A DNA stretch of 64,000 nt from Thamnaconus septentrionalis (GCA_009823395.1 CM020514.1:1799466-1863465); one strand, 5' to 3'. Counted from the stretch's first letter, positions 1-12,301 are shown. Program-made: numbers and translations. The notes: generated by a model not told the origin, from the sequence alone.

Positions 1-654
1 GCTGTTAAAATTTAACTTGGCATTGCCCTCATAATCAGTGAATGTTCCAAGGGCAGGAGTTTCAGTTGAAGTTCAGTCTGTGCTTCAAACAAAAGAACAA
101 AACAAAGTCAGCTTTTCTTCATTTGTTTGAGGTTGAAGCGATTTGAGACAGCATCGCCTCACGGGTTTTTCCCATGTTTACATCCCGACTGTTGGAACCA
201 CAGCAATTTGTTTTGAAATTTAAGGGAAACTTTAGTTAATAGTTTTTCTGTGACAGTAAGAACTGAAACCCACTTGACTGTTGTGTTTTGATCAACGTGG
301 TGATGCAGTGGTAGTTGGTACTGTGGCCTCATAGCCACAAGGTTGCAGGAAAACATGTATGTGTTGGCAGATTGGGTACTACGGTTGTCTTTCAGTCTTC
401 CTGTCACCCAGAATGTAGCCTCGCCTTGGCCCCAAGAGGGCTGGGATGGGCTCCAGACCCATAATCCTCCGGAGTCCGGAACCAGTGGTCATAGAAAAGT
501 GATGGATGGACTTTTTGTCAGGCAGATGAAAAGCATTCCTGATGATAACCTGTCGTCTTCTGACAGGTTGCAAGAGGCGTTATCAACTGCGGTTACACCA
601 GCGTCTCAACTGGTCGGTCAGAGCTGTCATGATAGGGTTGCGCCTTTATATATA

Positions 655-896
655 GGGATATTAAAATGATATAGGATAATATCAGGATTTTAAAATATAA
701 AGAAAATGTTTTTCTTTATAAAACATTTATTTTGCAGGACACACAATTCAATTTAAAACAAAATCAATAATTTATTTATTAGACATGTTAGAAAGTATGT
801 TAGCATTTTAATTTTTGTGGAAATTTGGGCCGCGACTTCATGATGAGGAAACAAAATGATGGCGGCCCTGAGACTCCACTAGTTGACAACCAGTGG
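655..896 (-). mobile_element. hAT-like MITE copy (TTCTCAACTGG family), minus orientation
   Basis: The stretch is the reverse complement of a repeat seen again near 5575, 21126, 22846, 27567 and 53141. Shared landmarks are the terminal motif read as GTTGTCAACTAGTGGAG on the minus strand, a GAAGTCGCGGCCC block and a TGTGTCCTGCAAAATAAA block. The ends of this copy are approximate. It has no coding capacity. Confidence 0.6.
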
Positions 897-1293
897 ATTA
901 GACCACAAGGTTTTTTTTTCTTCTGCCGCTTGTGGCTGTCTGAAGCTCAGTAGAGCATTGAAAATAATCAAGTCCTTAAAGTGGATTAGTCTGACGCTCG
1001 AAGGCAGGGAAGTGGAAGCCCACCAGGCCAAACCCCCTTTTAATACCCGAAAGTCGCAAAGGGAGCCAGCCTCCATCCATGCTACAGTTTTGGCACGTCC
1101 ACTTCGTCATTAGCGATCCGGAGAAGGTTGCACGTGTTCACACAGTGGCAGGAGAGCCGACGGAATCTCTGCTTTTCCGTCAGCTTTTAAATGCGCTTCA
1201 CTTCTTCAACAGTCGCGTCAGGTGGATTAAACCCAGAATGTTTGCAGCCCTTGGTGACATTTTCCACCGCACACCCATAAAAATTGTATAGCC

Positions 1294-1566
1294 CAGTTGT
1301 GGGCAAACTACGGCCTGGGGGCCATATGCGGCCCATTAAAGCTTTTTAATCTGGCCCACCGAACTTGAAGAAATGATATTAACAGCAAGTGAGTCATAAA
1401 ATAGCCGAATTTCATCCATTTTTCAGTGTTTTAAGAGTCATTTCAATAAAGAGATAAATTTGTTCATTTTCAATTAGCATTAAAGCATGTGGTTGTTTTT
1501 TTTTTTTTTTTTTTTTTGTTTTTTTACATATTTCGGCCCACCAGTCAAAGAGTTTGCCCAACCCTG
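1294..1566 (+). mobile_element. hAT-like MITE copy (GGGCAAACTACGG family)
   Basis: The left end begins CAGTTGTGGGCAAACTACGG and the right end reads AGTTTGCCCAACCCTG, giving imperfect terminal inverted repeats. The inner blocks AGCTTTTTAATC and GAACTTGAAGAAAT recur in the copies at 29848 and 58714. No target-site duplication is evident. A poly-T run lies at about 1495-1520. Confidence 0.65.
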
Positions 1567-2495
1567 GACTTCCACTGAACAAAAAAAAAAAAAATTCAAC
1601 TGTGAACAATCAGCCGGTCACATCCTGATCCCTAAACCTACAGAATGTGACTGGCTTCACGTCGACTCTGCTCACCCAGCTCCTGTCTCCTTAAAAGGAA
1701 GTGGCCGTACGTGTGTGTGCGTGTGTACGTGTGTGTGTTGGTTTCCCCTTGGTGACATCATCGCATGCACATCCCCTGCAGATTGTTATCACAAATTCCT
1801 TCCTGTTTGTTCGCCCACCGCTGCAGTTCTGCCAGGCCTCAGGAAGGAGTTGGAAGTGCAGGTTGTTGTTGTTCATTGGAGCCAGTGGGTGGAGGATACA
1901 CTTCTGAAAGGAAATGGCTGTGCAGACTGAGCAGTGATGATGCTTCAGTGTGCCTGCCCTCACGATATTGCTGCCTTTTGTTTTGCACAATAGTTTGTTT
2001 GCTGCTTCTTCTGAACTGAAGAACACTGGCCTCTCTCAGCCTGCAGTGTGACCCCTTCATGTAACAATTCTGAATTGTTCGGTGCCTGTCAGTAAGGCCC
2101 ATTGGATTTTTTTGATCTCCAAATATAGAGAAAAAAAAAGGTCCAGAATAACTGCCGTGTATTTTTCTTTCTGGAATTTTCTGGAAATTCTGCAGATGTG
2201 TGTTAAAAACAAGGCAAACACAATGCGCGCACGTACTGTCTAATTGCGTAGTTGACTACAGAGTGGAATAACTGAATTCCCCCCCAGAAAATGTTTGAAA
2301 AAATACAGAATTTGGGGGGGTGGCGATAGTGCCAAAAGATGACAAGTTCTGATTTCAAAGGCCCAACGGAGCTGTGAATACAAAGAGGGTGTTGAGAAAA
2401 ATGACCCCGTCTTTGTGAAGATTTATTATCACTGAGTGCTCCCAGTGACAAGTCAAATAGTAAAATATCCCCCCAGGCATCCCCCAACCCCCCAC

Positions 2496-2522
2496 CACAC
2501 ACACACACACACACACACACAC
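2496..2522. repeat. (CA)n microsatellite
   Basis: Uninterrupted CA dinucleotide repeat, preceded by a C-rich stretch. Confidence 0.95.
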
Positions 2523-3413
2523 GCTTGGATGTCACTTCCTGGAAGCAAGGCATAAACAGTGTTCACTGGAGCCGAGTATGATGGAAATTCATCCTCCTTT
2601 AGGAATAAACACTTTGCAGAAAAGCCTCTTGCCATTGCTGTCTTGTCATTTATTCACAGTCTTCCTGGAGACTCATTGTGAAACTCGCCGTGAAGAATCG
2701 CTTCTTGCCATCTCACGTTAGCAGTTAGTGAGAATTGCAACATGGCGGGACTGAGAGGAGAGGAGAGAGGGGAGACACCCATAAACCGCCTTGTCACACT
2801 CTTGGAAGACAGACGGTTGACTTTTGTGTTTGTCTGTTGAATCATAAACAGGTTTGGGTTTTTTTTTTGTCCGCTTTGTCACTTCCTCTGTAGGCAGCTT
2901 GTTGAATTACTTTTTTTTTTCCCCCGAAAGCTTGTAATTGTCCTGGAAAATGAAGACTTGATGTGTCCATTTTTTGCTTCTGAAGATGCAAAGATGTGTG
3001 AGTGTGTTGGCTCGCGGCAGTACGGCTAACGCTTTTAGCTTTTCACAGCCACTCCCTTACCAGCCGGCTCTTGTGACTTTTTGCAAAAAAAAAAGGGGAA
3101 GCTAGACATTTTCCTGCAACGGCTCATAATCCTCAACTGAATAATGTGGAAACTGTGAGTTAATGATCCAGTTTCTGCATCATACAATCCAACCTTACGC
3201 TGGGTTATTTATGTACGATCTCTTTGTCCCGCCCGTCAGCACTCGGTGGTCATTAAAATAGCGTCCGTTTTGGTCACTGACGACTGGCATTGAGGGCGTG
3301 GGAATGTAGCTCTGGGGAGACCAGGCTGGCATTGAGTGGAGCTGAGTTCCAAAGGCTCTGTACCATCAGACCAGGGCTCAGCAAACAACTAGAACCACTC
3401 CTGGACCACCTAG

Positions 3414-3860
3414 ACCAGGGCTGGGCAACCTGTGTGAATGGTGCGGCCACAATGGGTTCTGACATTTGGCAGAGGAGCTGGAGCTGGAGCAGATGGATGG
3501 AGTGTTTTGGTGACCCACCTCACAGGAGAAAACAATATGATTTGCAGTTTCGTAGTTTGCCCATACCTGGCTGAGAACCACCACCGGAACCACCTTTGTT
3601 CATTTTCAATTGACATTAAAGCACGTTTTGTACATATCCCATCCAATGAGGTGGGTCACCAAAACACTCCATCCATCTGCTGCTTCTCCGGCCCCTTCAT
3701 CAAATCTGAGAACCCCTGTGGCCCACCAGTCAAAAGGTTTGGCCGCTCCTGACCCAGAACCACCCAAAATCACTTAGAACTACCCCCAAAACCACTCAGA
3801 GCCATCTAGAACCACCCCAGAACCACCCCCAGTCACCCCCAGAATCACCCTAGAACAGGG
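3414..3860. repeat. Degenerate AGAACCACC minisatellite with hAT MITE fragments
   Basis: Loose tandem units of the type AGAACCACC run through 3565-3600 and 3750-3855 and resume after 4984. Two opposed fragments of the GGGCAAACTACGG MITE family lie within 3414-3560 and 3600-3752. They are recognisable by the shared block CCAAAACACTCCATCCATCT and its complement. The complete element at 3856-4983 was inserted into this array. Confidence 0.6.
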
Positions 3861-4983
3861 GTGGGCAAAAGTTTTGGTTAAGGGGTCACATTGACTTTTA
3901 ACAATTGACAGTAGGGCCGGGCCAGCACCCGATGCATACATATCGAACATAAACGAAAAAAGCATCGCAGCGTTTATCGTAAACGACTGCTCAATTATGA
4001 CATTCGAGCACGTCTCGCTGCTACCAGCTGATTCGTCGGCTCTTATGCTTGTGTTTATTTCTGCAAACACGCATCTACCGTCTTATTATAGCTCAGGCAT
4101 TGTTTCTGTCAAAATTTTCCAACATATTAAAAATCGCTCTGTGTAAAGAAGAAAAATAATAATAATAATGATCCGAACTGCTGGTATCATACAGGTATTT
4201 AATGTATACATGCATTTTGTTCATCATAGTTTCAGATTTTAGAGTGAAATCTCCTTTATTGTTTGACAGCCGAACAGTCACAGCCAGCGTTGAAGCCGAC
4301 GTGTCACGTTGACATTTCACAGTAAAATCCAGCACATAGAAAACAAAATCCAGCATCACCGTGCTTTTCTGTGTGCTGTGTATTACTGTGAAACTTCAAC
4401 GTGACCTATCAGCTTCAACACTGTTCAGTTCAGCTGTCAAATAATAAAGCAGATTTCACTTTAAATCTGAAAGTACGATGAACAAAATGCAGGTATCCTT
4501 TAAATACCTGCATTTTGTATGATACCAGCAGTTTGGTTTATTATTATTTTTCTTTTTTACACGCAGCGATACTTCGAGACACAGTTGGGACGGACAAAAG
4601 AGTTTTGTTTCGCTGGTGTTTTATTTGAATACACGCAGAACTTCCTGGGTTGTCGCGCGATATTGCAATCCTCATGCGAACCCATCGAGCAGCCACGCGA
4701 GACGCCACTGCTCGGAAGCTCGTCTGGTGTGAGAGGTCACGGAGCGGTTTCCACGCGGCTGAGACGTGACATTAGAGTGGCAGCGATCAGCTCCGGTGAC
4801 CGTGGTGCTTGGAAATAAGGCAAATGAGCCACCTAGTGGGATGCCAGGCATTACAGGACAAGTTCAAATGAATGCGGTCATAATCATGATATGATTTGGG
4901 CAATTCTGTCAATATTTGGCGGGCTTGATTAAACAGACCGGCGGGCCGACTGTGGCCCGCGGGCTGTAGTTTGCCCACCTTTG
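3856..4983. mobile_element. Non-autonomous hAT-type transposon with an exact 8-bp target duplication
   Basis: The 1128-bp element starts CAGGGGTGGGCAAA and ends TTTGCCCACCTTTG, a near-match inverted repeat. It is bounded by identical 8-bp direct repeats CCCTAGAA at 3848-3855 and 4984-4991, the target-site duplication length of hAT elements. No transposase frame is visible. The interior (about 4138-4572) is a long imperfect inverted repeat with arms of about 190 bp, so a single strand could fold back on itself. Confidence 0.85.
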
Positions 4984-5052
4984 CCCTAGAACCACATAGA
5001 ACCTGTGACTGGCTGATTGTTCACAATAATTTTTTTTTTTTAAGTGCTACGC

Positions 5053-5275
5053 CGGGGGTGAGCAAACTGTTTGACTAGTGGGCATCAAAGCAAAGTTACA
5101 ACAAAATCTGTGTCTTTGAAGCCCAACGGTGTTTAGCTCTTTAATGAAATTACTCTAAACACTGAAAAAATTGATGAAAAACAGGCACTTCATGACTTAC
5201 TGACTATTAATATAATTTTTCAAGTTTGGCAGGCCGGATTAAAAAGCTTAACAGGCCGTAGTTTGCCCATGCCTG
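5053..5275 (-). mobile_element. hAT-like MITE copy (GGGCAAACTACGG family), minus orientation
   Basis: The left end reads CGGGGGTGAGCAAAC and the right end GTTTGCCCATGCCTG, an imperfect inverted repeat. The inner AAAAAGCTTAACAGGCC block is the complement of the AGCTTTTTAATC block in other copies. No clear target duplication is seen. Confidence 0.6.
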
Positions 5276-5574
5276 CCTCTGCTAGCTAGTCAGCAATCTG
5301 AAGCGATGACCAGACAGGAGCCAGGTGCAGCATCTGTAGTCACCTCATTGTGTTGATTTTCCCGTTGGGAATGTAGGAGGAAAAAAAAAGGATGTAAAAT
5401 CCCAACAGCCTGGTGGTCTCTCCTCTCAGTGTCGCACTGAGTGAAGAATCATTGTTCACCCTCAGTGAACAATAAAGCTTTGCACATCAATTGGTTACTG
5501 AAGGCTAACATGTGACGTGTTTGTGTAAATTTTCTGAATCCATGATGCCCATTTTTTCGCCCACCATTTTTAAA

Positions 5575-5791
5575 AAGGCATTTTAGAATATATATATTTA
5601 TAGATAAAATGTTGAGCATTTATTTTGCAGGACGCACCATTCAATTCAATAATAATTTTGATAATTTATTGACTAGACATGATAGAAAGTGGGATAGCGT
5701 TTTTATTTTTGTGGAATAAATTTGTGTCGCGATTTCATGAAAAGGAAAACAAATGTGGCTTCTGAGACTCCACCAGTTGAGAACCATTGTA
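5575..5791 (-). mobile_element. hAT-like MITE copy (TTCTCAACTGG family), minus orientation
   Basis: The copy ends in CACCAGTTGAGAACCATTG, the complement of the family left end. It keeps the TGCAGGACGCACCATTCAAT and GTCGCGATTTCATGA blocks. The distal boundary is approximate. Confidence 0.6.
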
Positions 5792-7168
5792 GTCGTCCAA
5801 TTCCTGCCTTTGGTTCACTCTGAGCCGCTCCAGGCCTACTTTTATAGGTGGACCAGAGTTCACCTCTTTGACCCTCATCAGAGTTGGAATGGGTAGCAGG
5901 TTTTGAGGACGTTCCAAGAAAACTAGAATCTGATTGAAACGGCCTGGTGTGAACGCACATTTGCTTGTCTAATGAATAAAGGGATTATACAGGAAATGAC
6001 ACACACCTACCTTCATGTACGCCGTTGAAGCTCCTCAGTACCCAATTTGACAATTTAACAATTGACCCAGCTCCTTGGCTCTCTGGAGAACAGGCACTCT
6101 TTTAGAAGAGAACTGAATTAGAACAGTTTTGATAGAACTTGAAAGCATGTAGGTCGTTATAAATAGATGTTGCAAGGGGGCAAATGTGTGCTCCTGTCCT
6201 TTGGCCTATTTAGATACAGGCATCTATCGAACAAAATATATCTTGTGTGAATTTTTACATTGCTGTGGATATTAGAAGATTTTTGTGGAACAGCTCACTC
6301 CCTCGCGATGGCTAGCCGCTCAATGCTAGCACTAGCTAGCGAAGAAAATGGCTACCAGCTCTTGTCACCAACATTTGAAAGGAAAGTCTGCAGAGGCGTT
6401 GCTATTAAACTCAGCTCACCTTGTGACATGGAAGGTAAAGAATGTCTCAGTGAATCGGAGAGGCCAGCCAGTCTCCAAATGCGCAAGTTGACTTCTTTTG
6501 TACAGTGTGTGTTCGTTGGCTTGCCAGTGATGCAAAAAGACACGTTCAAGAGCTGAGAAAGTCCATTTCTCACAATAGGAGCGTCTGTAATGCATGTTTT
6601 CACTACAGTGCCTGTAAATTGCAACCAAAAAAAAAGTTATTCTAGACCCACAAGTTTAGAAGCGCTGTTGTAGCTTGGCAATTTCCTGGAATATGGAATA
6701 TTTTTTCTTCAGTTTCAAAGTTATAAATTATGCTGTTGCTGCTAGTTAATGTTCCACATTGTGTAAAATTAATTGGAATAATTTCAAATCTGTCTTTGTT
6801 GCTTTTTTTTTAACGGATGCAGGTTTTGGTACCTATTGTGCAAGTCAGTATATGGCCTGGTTTTTTGGTTTCAGTCCACCAGCTGTTTTTTGGCTGAGTT
6901 TTGCTACTTCCTGGTATTTGAAAGGGTGTTGCACAACATGCTACTCACCGGAAAGTCTACTTCAATACGATATGATTGTCTGCATTTCTTGGCACTCATT
7001 GAATTCGGTTGTGTGGTTGGCTTTGTGCTCTCACACTGTGGTAACTTCCCGCAATTTGAAACACTAAAGCTAAATTTGATTGAAGACTTTTTTTTAGGAG
7101 CAAACACAATGGCAAAAAATGAAACGTTGGAACCCTCCCGGTACCAGAGGCATGTCATGTTCCACTAT

Positions 7169-7768
7169 GGCTGTGTCTCAATTCAGGGTCTGCATCCTTC
7201 GAAGCCTGCATTTGAAAGGAAGTTGCGTCATAGCACTGCGCGAAGGCTTGTCCCAATTCCCAAAAGTCTGAAGGACGCTCCAAATGTACCCTTGAAAAAG
7301 CGCCCTACTTTTAGCCGATTCCAAGGCTACACCGCTACTATCCTTCGCGTCCTTCTGTATCCCAGGATGCTTTGCGCTGCTGCAAAGCATTGTGGGATCC
7401 TGGGAAGTCAGCTGAAATTAGCGCCATCTACTGGCAAAGACACAACGTATAAATTTAAGTATTGAAATTTCACATAAAATATTCAGATTTTAACGTAGGG
7501 TTTTTACTTATTTGAACATCCAACGGCATCGTCAGATGGCGGACCAATGGTTAGCTTGATGCTATGAAAACGTCACTTCCGGGGTTGGCCAGCAGGAGGG
7601 AACGGCGGTGACGCAACCAGGAAATACACCGAAGGCTGGACCGTCCCCTGTGGTTATCGGGGAGGCGGGTTTGGGTTCGTCCTTCTCGGCCGGGTCCTTG
7701 GGAGGACGCTTCCTTCAGACGGAGGACGCTTCCTTCGAAGGATGCAGACCCTGAATTGAGACACAGCC
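7169..7768. mobile_element. MITE with perfect 36-bp terminal inverted repeats
   Basis: Positions 7169-7204 and 7733-7768 are perfect inverted complements over 36 bases. The left end starts GGCTGTGTCTCAATTC and the right end finishes with its complement. The trinucleotide TAT flanks both ends as a possible 3-bp target duplication. The interior is GC-rich and has no convincing protein. The superfamily is uncertain; a 3-bp duplication would fit PIF/Harbinger, but the canonical TWA is not seen. Confidence 0.8.
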
Positions 7769-8330
7769 TATGACTTCATAAGACTTGACTTGACTTGGTC
7801 ACCTCATGATTGATGAAAGAACAATTATGTTTACCTTATTGTTTAATTTTTTATTGATTTTTTTTGAAGGAGCATATAAAAAAAGTGCAGGTTCATAATA
7901 CATGAGTTGTTCTGTTTTGTGTGTGCATCCATCATGTGTCATACAAACATGATCATAGTGTGCCAACAAGTCAACGAGTCCAAACAATAAGAAATCCAGT
8001 CCACAAAATTGAAGAAATGAGGTGCTGCTTTCAGTTTCTGGTCCTCCTTGCATATCTCCAAAAAAGTTCAAACAAATATGTTTAATTGAAGGACAGCTAG
8101 CACGTGTTTTTGGTCCCATTGCCCAGGAAACACTCAAGGACAACAGGGAGAGGAAATGCATTCAGGCATTCAGTCTGTGAGTGGGTCACAAGGAGAGCAG
8201 CAATCAATCCAGACTGTTCCTGGAACATCTCGCCCTCTTCGGCCCTCATCAGCCCTCCTCTCGCCACAGACCTTGATTAGAGATTGAAGAGTGACTCCAG
8301 CAGTCTCCTCTGCAGAAGGACGTGGCTGCT

Positions 8331-8469
8331 ACACACACACACACACACACACACATAGACCTCACCGTAGGGTAAGAAGCATCTTTACCAGCCGGTAGTT
8401 CTCATATTCTTTTTTCCATCATTTCTGTACCACTAAGTCTCTTTTGAAGAGAGAGAGAGAGAGAGAGAG
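8331..8469. repeat. (AC)n and (GA)n microsatellites
   Basis: An AC dinucleotide run at 8331-8355 and a GA run at about 8449-8469, separated by unique sequence. Confidence 0.9.
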
Positions 8470-8767
8470 TCGAGGCAGATGGCCATTATGTAAGTTTGTC
8501 TGCAGGCTCCACTGAAATTCTATCGCAAGCTAAAGAAAAGGTCCGAGATAAAGCATCGCCTCCATTAAAACGCCAGTTAAAGTGTAACAGAGCGAGGGCA
8601 GGTCGGAAACCTCAATGGTCACAATTCATTTGGAGTCGAGGACTTTTCAGTTTGTTGTGCAATGCAAGGCGCTCTTTAAAAAAAACCCCAGTAAAATAGG
8701 TGTAAAACATTGCCGTGTTTTTTTCAAATGGACCTTATTACCAATGTTCTCTAGAGACGATCTAGGT

Positions 8768-9366
8768 CAGTGGCCCCCAACCTTTTTTTGCACCACGGCC
8801 TGGTTTAAAGTTTATTTTCAGGGACCGGTATGAAAAGTGTGGTATTTTCTAAATATATTAATAAATGTGAATCCACTTTACCTTTACCCATTTGTAATTT
8901 TTTTTTTTTTTAGCAGCGTCCTCTTAACATGGCAACAACATTACATGAGTAATGTACGCTTTTTTTCTCTCTCGATACTCCAAAGGCTGCTGGTCTTATA
9001 GTGCAGAGTGCTTGGTCTCTGAGGGACAAAGCAGTTTTGAAGGCTTCATTGCCTCATTAGAGAGCCGGTCGCCGCATGTTAAGCAGAGTGGGCTTGTTGC
9101 GCGGGAATTTTGTGTCTAGATAAAATCCGCATTGGTAGTAGGACTCCTGGTATTGTCTGTTAAATGTTGCGTTTGTTTCAGTCATGTTGCTAGCTAGCTT
9201 GCCGGCTCGTGGGTTTAATCGAGTGGTAACGAATCACGTGACCGAGACGAGCGCCTTGACATGCGTCGAGAGTTGAGCCATAGGTGGATGTAACAGAGAG
9301 AATCCAGTCATTTTTCAAAATAAAATTGTTCAGACTCATTGACCAGTGCCAGTCCAGGGACCGCTG
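8768..9366. mobile_element. Non-autonomous hAT element (CAGTGGCCCCCAACC family)
   Basis: The left end reads CAGTGGCCCCCAACC and the right end finishes AGGGACCGCTG, typical of hAT elements with CAGNGGTCCCCAACC termini. The 8-bp flanks ATCTAGGT (8760-8767) and ATCTAGGC (9367-9374) differ at one base and look like a target duplication. Related copies are at 11678-12301 and 40752-40901. Confidence 0.8.
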
Positions 9367-10300
9367 ATCTAGGCCACCATACAGTCAGTGGAGTCAGTCA
9401 GACTCCAGACTATAGAGTCAGAGGAAAAAAAGACACCTTGCTGAGACTGCTCCCCGGTTAGTGGAACCACCCCCAGCAAGTCTTGGCTCCGCCCCCGGAG
9501 ACCGCCTAGTGTTTGTCCCCTTTCAACCACGTAGAGGCAGGAAGCTGTAAAAATAAGCAGTTTTCCCTGCAAGGTTTGCAGAGTTTTCCGGAGTAATTAT
9601 CTCTCCAAAAAAATAAAAGGGAAGTATTCAGGAATGCTGTTTTCTCTTTGTGGTTGGAGTATGCCTTCAACAAGTGTGAACAGCCTTTGGAAATGAAGTT
9701 TGAAAGACGGGCAAACAGTTGGTGCCTGGTGTTTAAACTTTGCTGGAAGAGAAGACGGACGCAAGACAAATTTTACGGACAAACGTTGAAAAAAATGAGT
9801 TGTAACTGGAGTGCGACAGTGTAAAACCTGTGTGGTCATTCGCAGACAAACTCTGGGTTTTTGTCATGAAATTAAGAATGATTCATTTGAATCACTTGTT
9901 CATGGTTCTAAAGACGGTGAGGATTTTTCTCCTCTTAAATATTAAAAAGCCGACTCGCTCTTTGTCTTTGCCCGTCTCTCAGTCGCTCGCTGCGACTTAT
10001 TCTGGGAGAAGACATTAGTGCCAGGGTGAGAGTGGTTTCAGCGGCCCCGCCTAGAGGCCAACACACTGCGCAACACGCTGCACGACAACCGCACGGTCGC
10101 CTGCCACAGACGAGTCAGAGGAAGGAAATGCTTGCACACACAGACTCACACACACACACTGCGCTGTGTGTGAGAGCTCCTTTTAAGGAAACAGCTGGGC
10201 GCTGTGGCCCAGTGCTGAGCGGAGCAGCAGAGGCAGCGCCTGCAAACACCAGAGCAGAAATACATGCAACGCATTTACACAGTGTTGCGGCTCAACACTC

Positions 10301-10580
10301 GGCTGGGTTTCAACTGGAGTTGCACCAATACCGATACCAGTATCGGGTATCTGTACCGATACCAGGGCTCGGCTGGGTTTCAACTGGAGTTGCACCAGTA
10401 CCGATACCAGTGTCGGGTATCTGTACCGATACCAGGGCTCGGCTGGGTTTCAACTGGAGTTGCACCAATACCGATACCAGTATCGGGTATCTGTACCGAT
10501 ACCAGGGCTCGGCTGGGTTTTAACTGGAGTTGCACCAGTACCGATACCAGTGTCGGGTATCTGTACCGATACCAGGGGCT
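10301..10580 (+). repeat. Minisatellite, 4 copies of a 70-bp unit
   Basis: GGCTGGGTTTCAACTGGAGT recurs at 10301, 10371, 10441 and 10511 (one copy with TTTTAAC). The period is exactly 70 bp and copies differ by a few bases. Each unit contains the palindromic CCGATACCAGTATCGG-type core of the surrounding MITE family, so the array looks like internal amplification of the MITE end. Confidence 0.9.
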
Positions 10581-11500
10581 GAGTACTCCACTCGTAGTTG
10601 TGAAATATGTGCCGATACCTGAACATCGATACCAGTTATATGCATTTATATGACAATTTTGTTAAATTAGTGCTTGTACTCCAGGGAAATTTGTTCTGGA
10701 AAAACATGCTGATGAATGTTATTCAAATAACAGAACATTTGTGGAAAACTAAAATAAACAAAGTACAGTGGTCCCTCGTTTATCGCGGGGGATACGTTCT
10801 AGTAGATGAAATCCGCAAAGTAATCAGCTTTATTTTTTACAATTATTACACATGTTTTAAGCCGTAAAAACCCCTAGCCACACACTTTTATACACTTTTC
10901 TCATACAGGCATTAACATTTTCTCACATTTCTCTCTTATTTAAACACTCTCAAAGGTCAAACTTTCGCGATTTAAAAAGTACAATATTAGTAACCAAAGA
11001 TCAAAACCTGTTTTCAAGCCCAAACATTTTTAACAAATTTAATTTTAATGATCAATCTACGAGGTTTGACACATAAGAAATTATTGCCAGTAACCAGCGC
11101 GTATTTCGCAGTTCCTCCGACGGTGCGGCGCCAGGACAAACATGAACGTGTGTGTAAATCTGGCTAGCCGAACGCATTCTGTACTGTACAGGAGACACTG
11201 CACGGAGGAGATTGTTTGACAGTGGTGTAGTAAAGTACAGTCCTTTAGCCAATCAGGACGCCGAACACAATGCACGTTCATACTGTAGGCTTTAAAAAAA
11301 AAACCATGCAAAATTACTCTTAAAAAAAAAATGCGCGAAAACACAGAGGCTGCGAAAGGTGAACCGCGCTATAGTGAGGGACCACTGTAATCCTATAATG
11401 TGTAATGGCCTTGTTAAGTACTCTGTATCGGTATCAGTGAGCACTGAAATGCAAATACTCATACGCTACTCGCGCTGTAAAAAAGCGGTATCGGTGCATC
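10316..11500. mobile_element. MITE of the CCGATACCAGTATCGG family, interrupted by another element
   Basis: The left part carries repeated TGCACC.ATACCGATACC motifs and the right end reads GGTATCGGTGCATCGCTAG. Related copies at 21570-21905 and 23760-23955 share the blocks TTGTTAAATTTGTG, ATGCTGA.GAATGTT and TCAAATAA.AGAACAT. The 622-bp element at 10766-11387 sits inside it; the sequence on either side corresponds to continuous sequence in the 21.6-kb copy. Confidence 0.7.
10766..11387. mobile_element. Tigger/pogo-like non-autonomous element with TA target duplication
   Basis: The left end reads CAGTGGTCCCTCGTTTATCG and the right end CGCTATAGTGAGGGACCACTG, good terminal inverted repeats. The dinucleotide TA flanks both ends (10764-10765 and 11388-11389). 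These are hallmarks of Tc1/mariner/pogo-class elements, and the terminus resembles Tigger-type MITEs. No transposase frame is present. It is inserted into an older MITE. Confidence 0.8.
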
Positions 11501-11677
11501 GCTAGTTTTAAGAGTTGTCACTAAACAAACACCCTGTGACATTGACTCAGCGGTCACAGGTCACCCGCTAACGTGTGTTTACAGACCAGTGCCTGTCATC
11601 CCCTCGGCGGTGTGAAGAGCGTGAAATCATCTCTCACCTCCCAGTCCTCTCAAATGTTTTGGGAGTTGTTGCCCTCA

Positions 11678-12301
11678 CAATGGCCCCTTTTTTGGCGGCA
11701 CCGACCGGTTTAATGTCAGACAATATTTTCATGGACCGGCGTGAAAACTGTTTTTTTTTTTTTAAATATGACAATAACCGTGAATTCACGGTGTACTCGT
11801 TTTCAACTTTATTAGCGTCGTGACAACAACATAACGTGAGTGACGTAGTTTGTTTTTTCTTTATTTCAAAATCCTCCAAAGGCTGCTGGACTTTTGCATG
11901 CAGGTGTTTGGTCTCCAAGTGGAGAAGAAGCAGTTTTGAAGGCATCGTTGCCTCATTGAGAGAACCGGTCGCCACATGCACAGAGTGGGCTTGGTGCGAG
12001 GGAATCTCCTGTCGAGATAAAACCTGCAGTTTAACTACGACTCTTGGTGTTGTCTATTAAAAGCAGATTTCTTCTTCCTGGAAGTCGTAGGCTCTACCTC
12101 TGTCTCCTCGCTGGGCGTTTTTCCCTTTTGCAAAAAAACTTAGTTTTCACTCATTTTGCTAGCTAGCCAGCTACCATTCAGACTCAGCTAATAAATAAAA
12201 CTGAAGTAATGTAAGTAAATAATTCATTCTTTCTGTGCGGCCCGATACCAAATGACCCACAGATCTGTACAGGTCTGCGGGCCATGGGTTGGGGACCGTT
12301 G
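11678..12301. mobile_element. Non-autonomous hAT element, second copy of the 8768 family
   Basis: It shares with 8768-9366 the GACCGG....ATGGACCGGC block, AAGGCTGCTGG, GCAGTTTTGAAGGC and CATTGCCTCATT-type blocks, and the right end GGTTGGGGACCGTTG. The left boundary (CAATGGCCCC) is degenerate and no target duplication is readable. Confidence 0.65.

Noticed and set aside
6836..7465. 209-residue open frame on the plus strand
   Set aside because: It has no recognisable domain and runs into the terminal repeat of the 7169-7768 MITE. There are no supporting splice signals.
10026..10653. Open frames with YQYR/GLGWVSTGVAP repeats
   Set aside because: They are translations of the 70-bp minisatellite, whose lack of stops comes from its sequence. 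This is a repeat artefact and not a protein.
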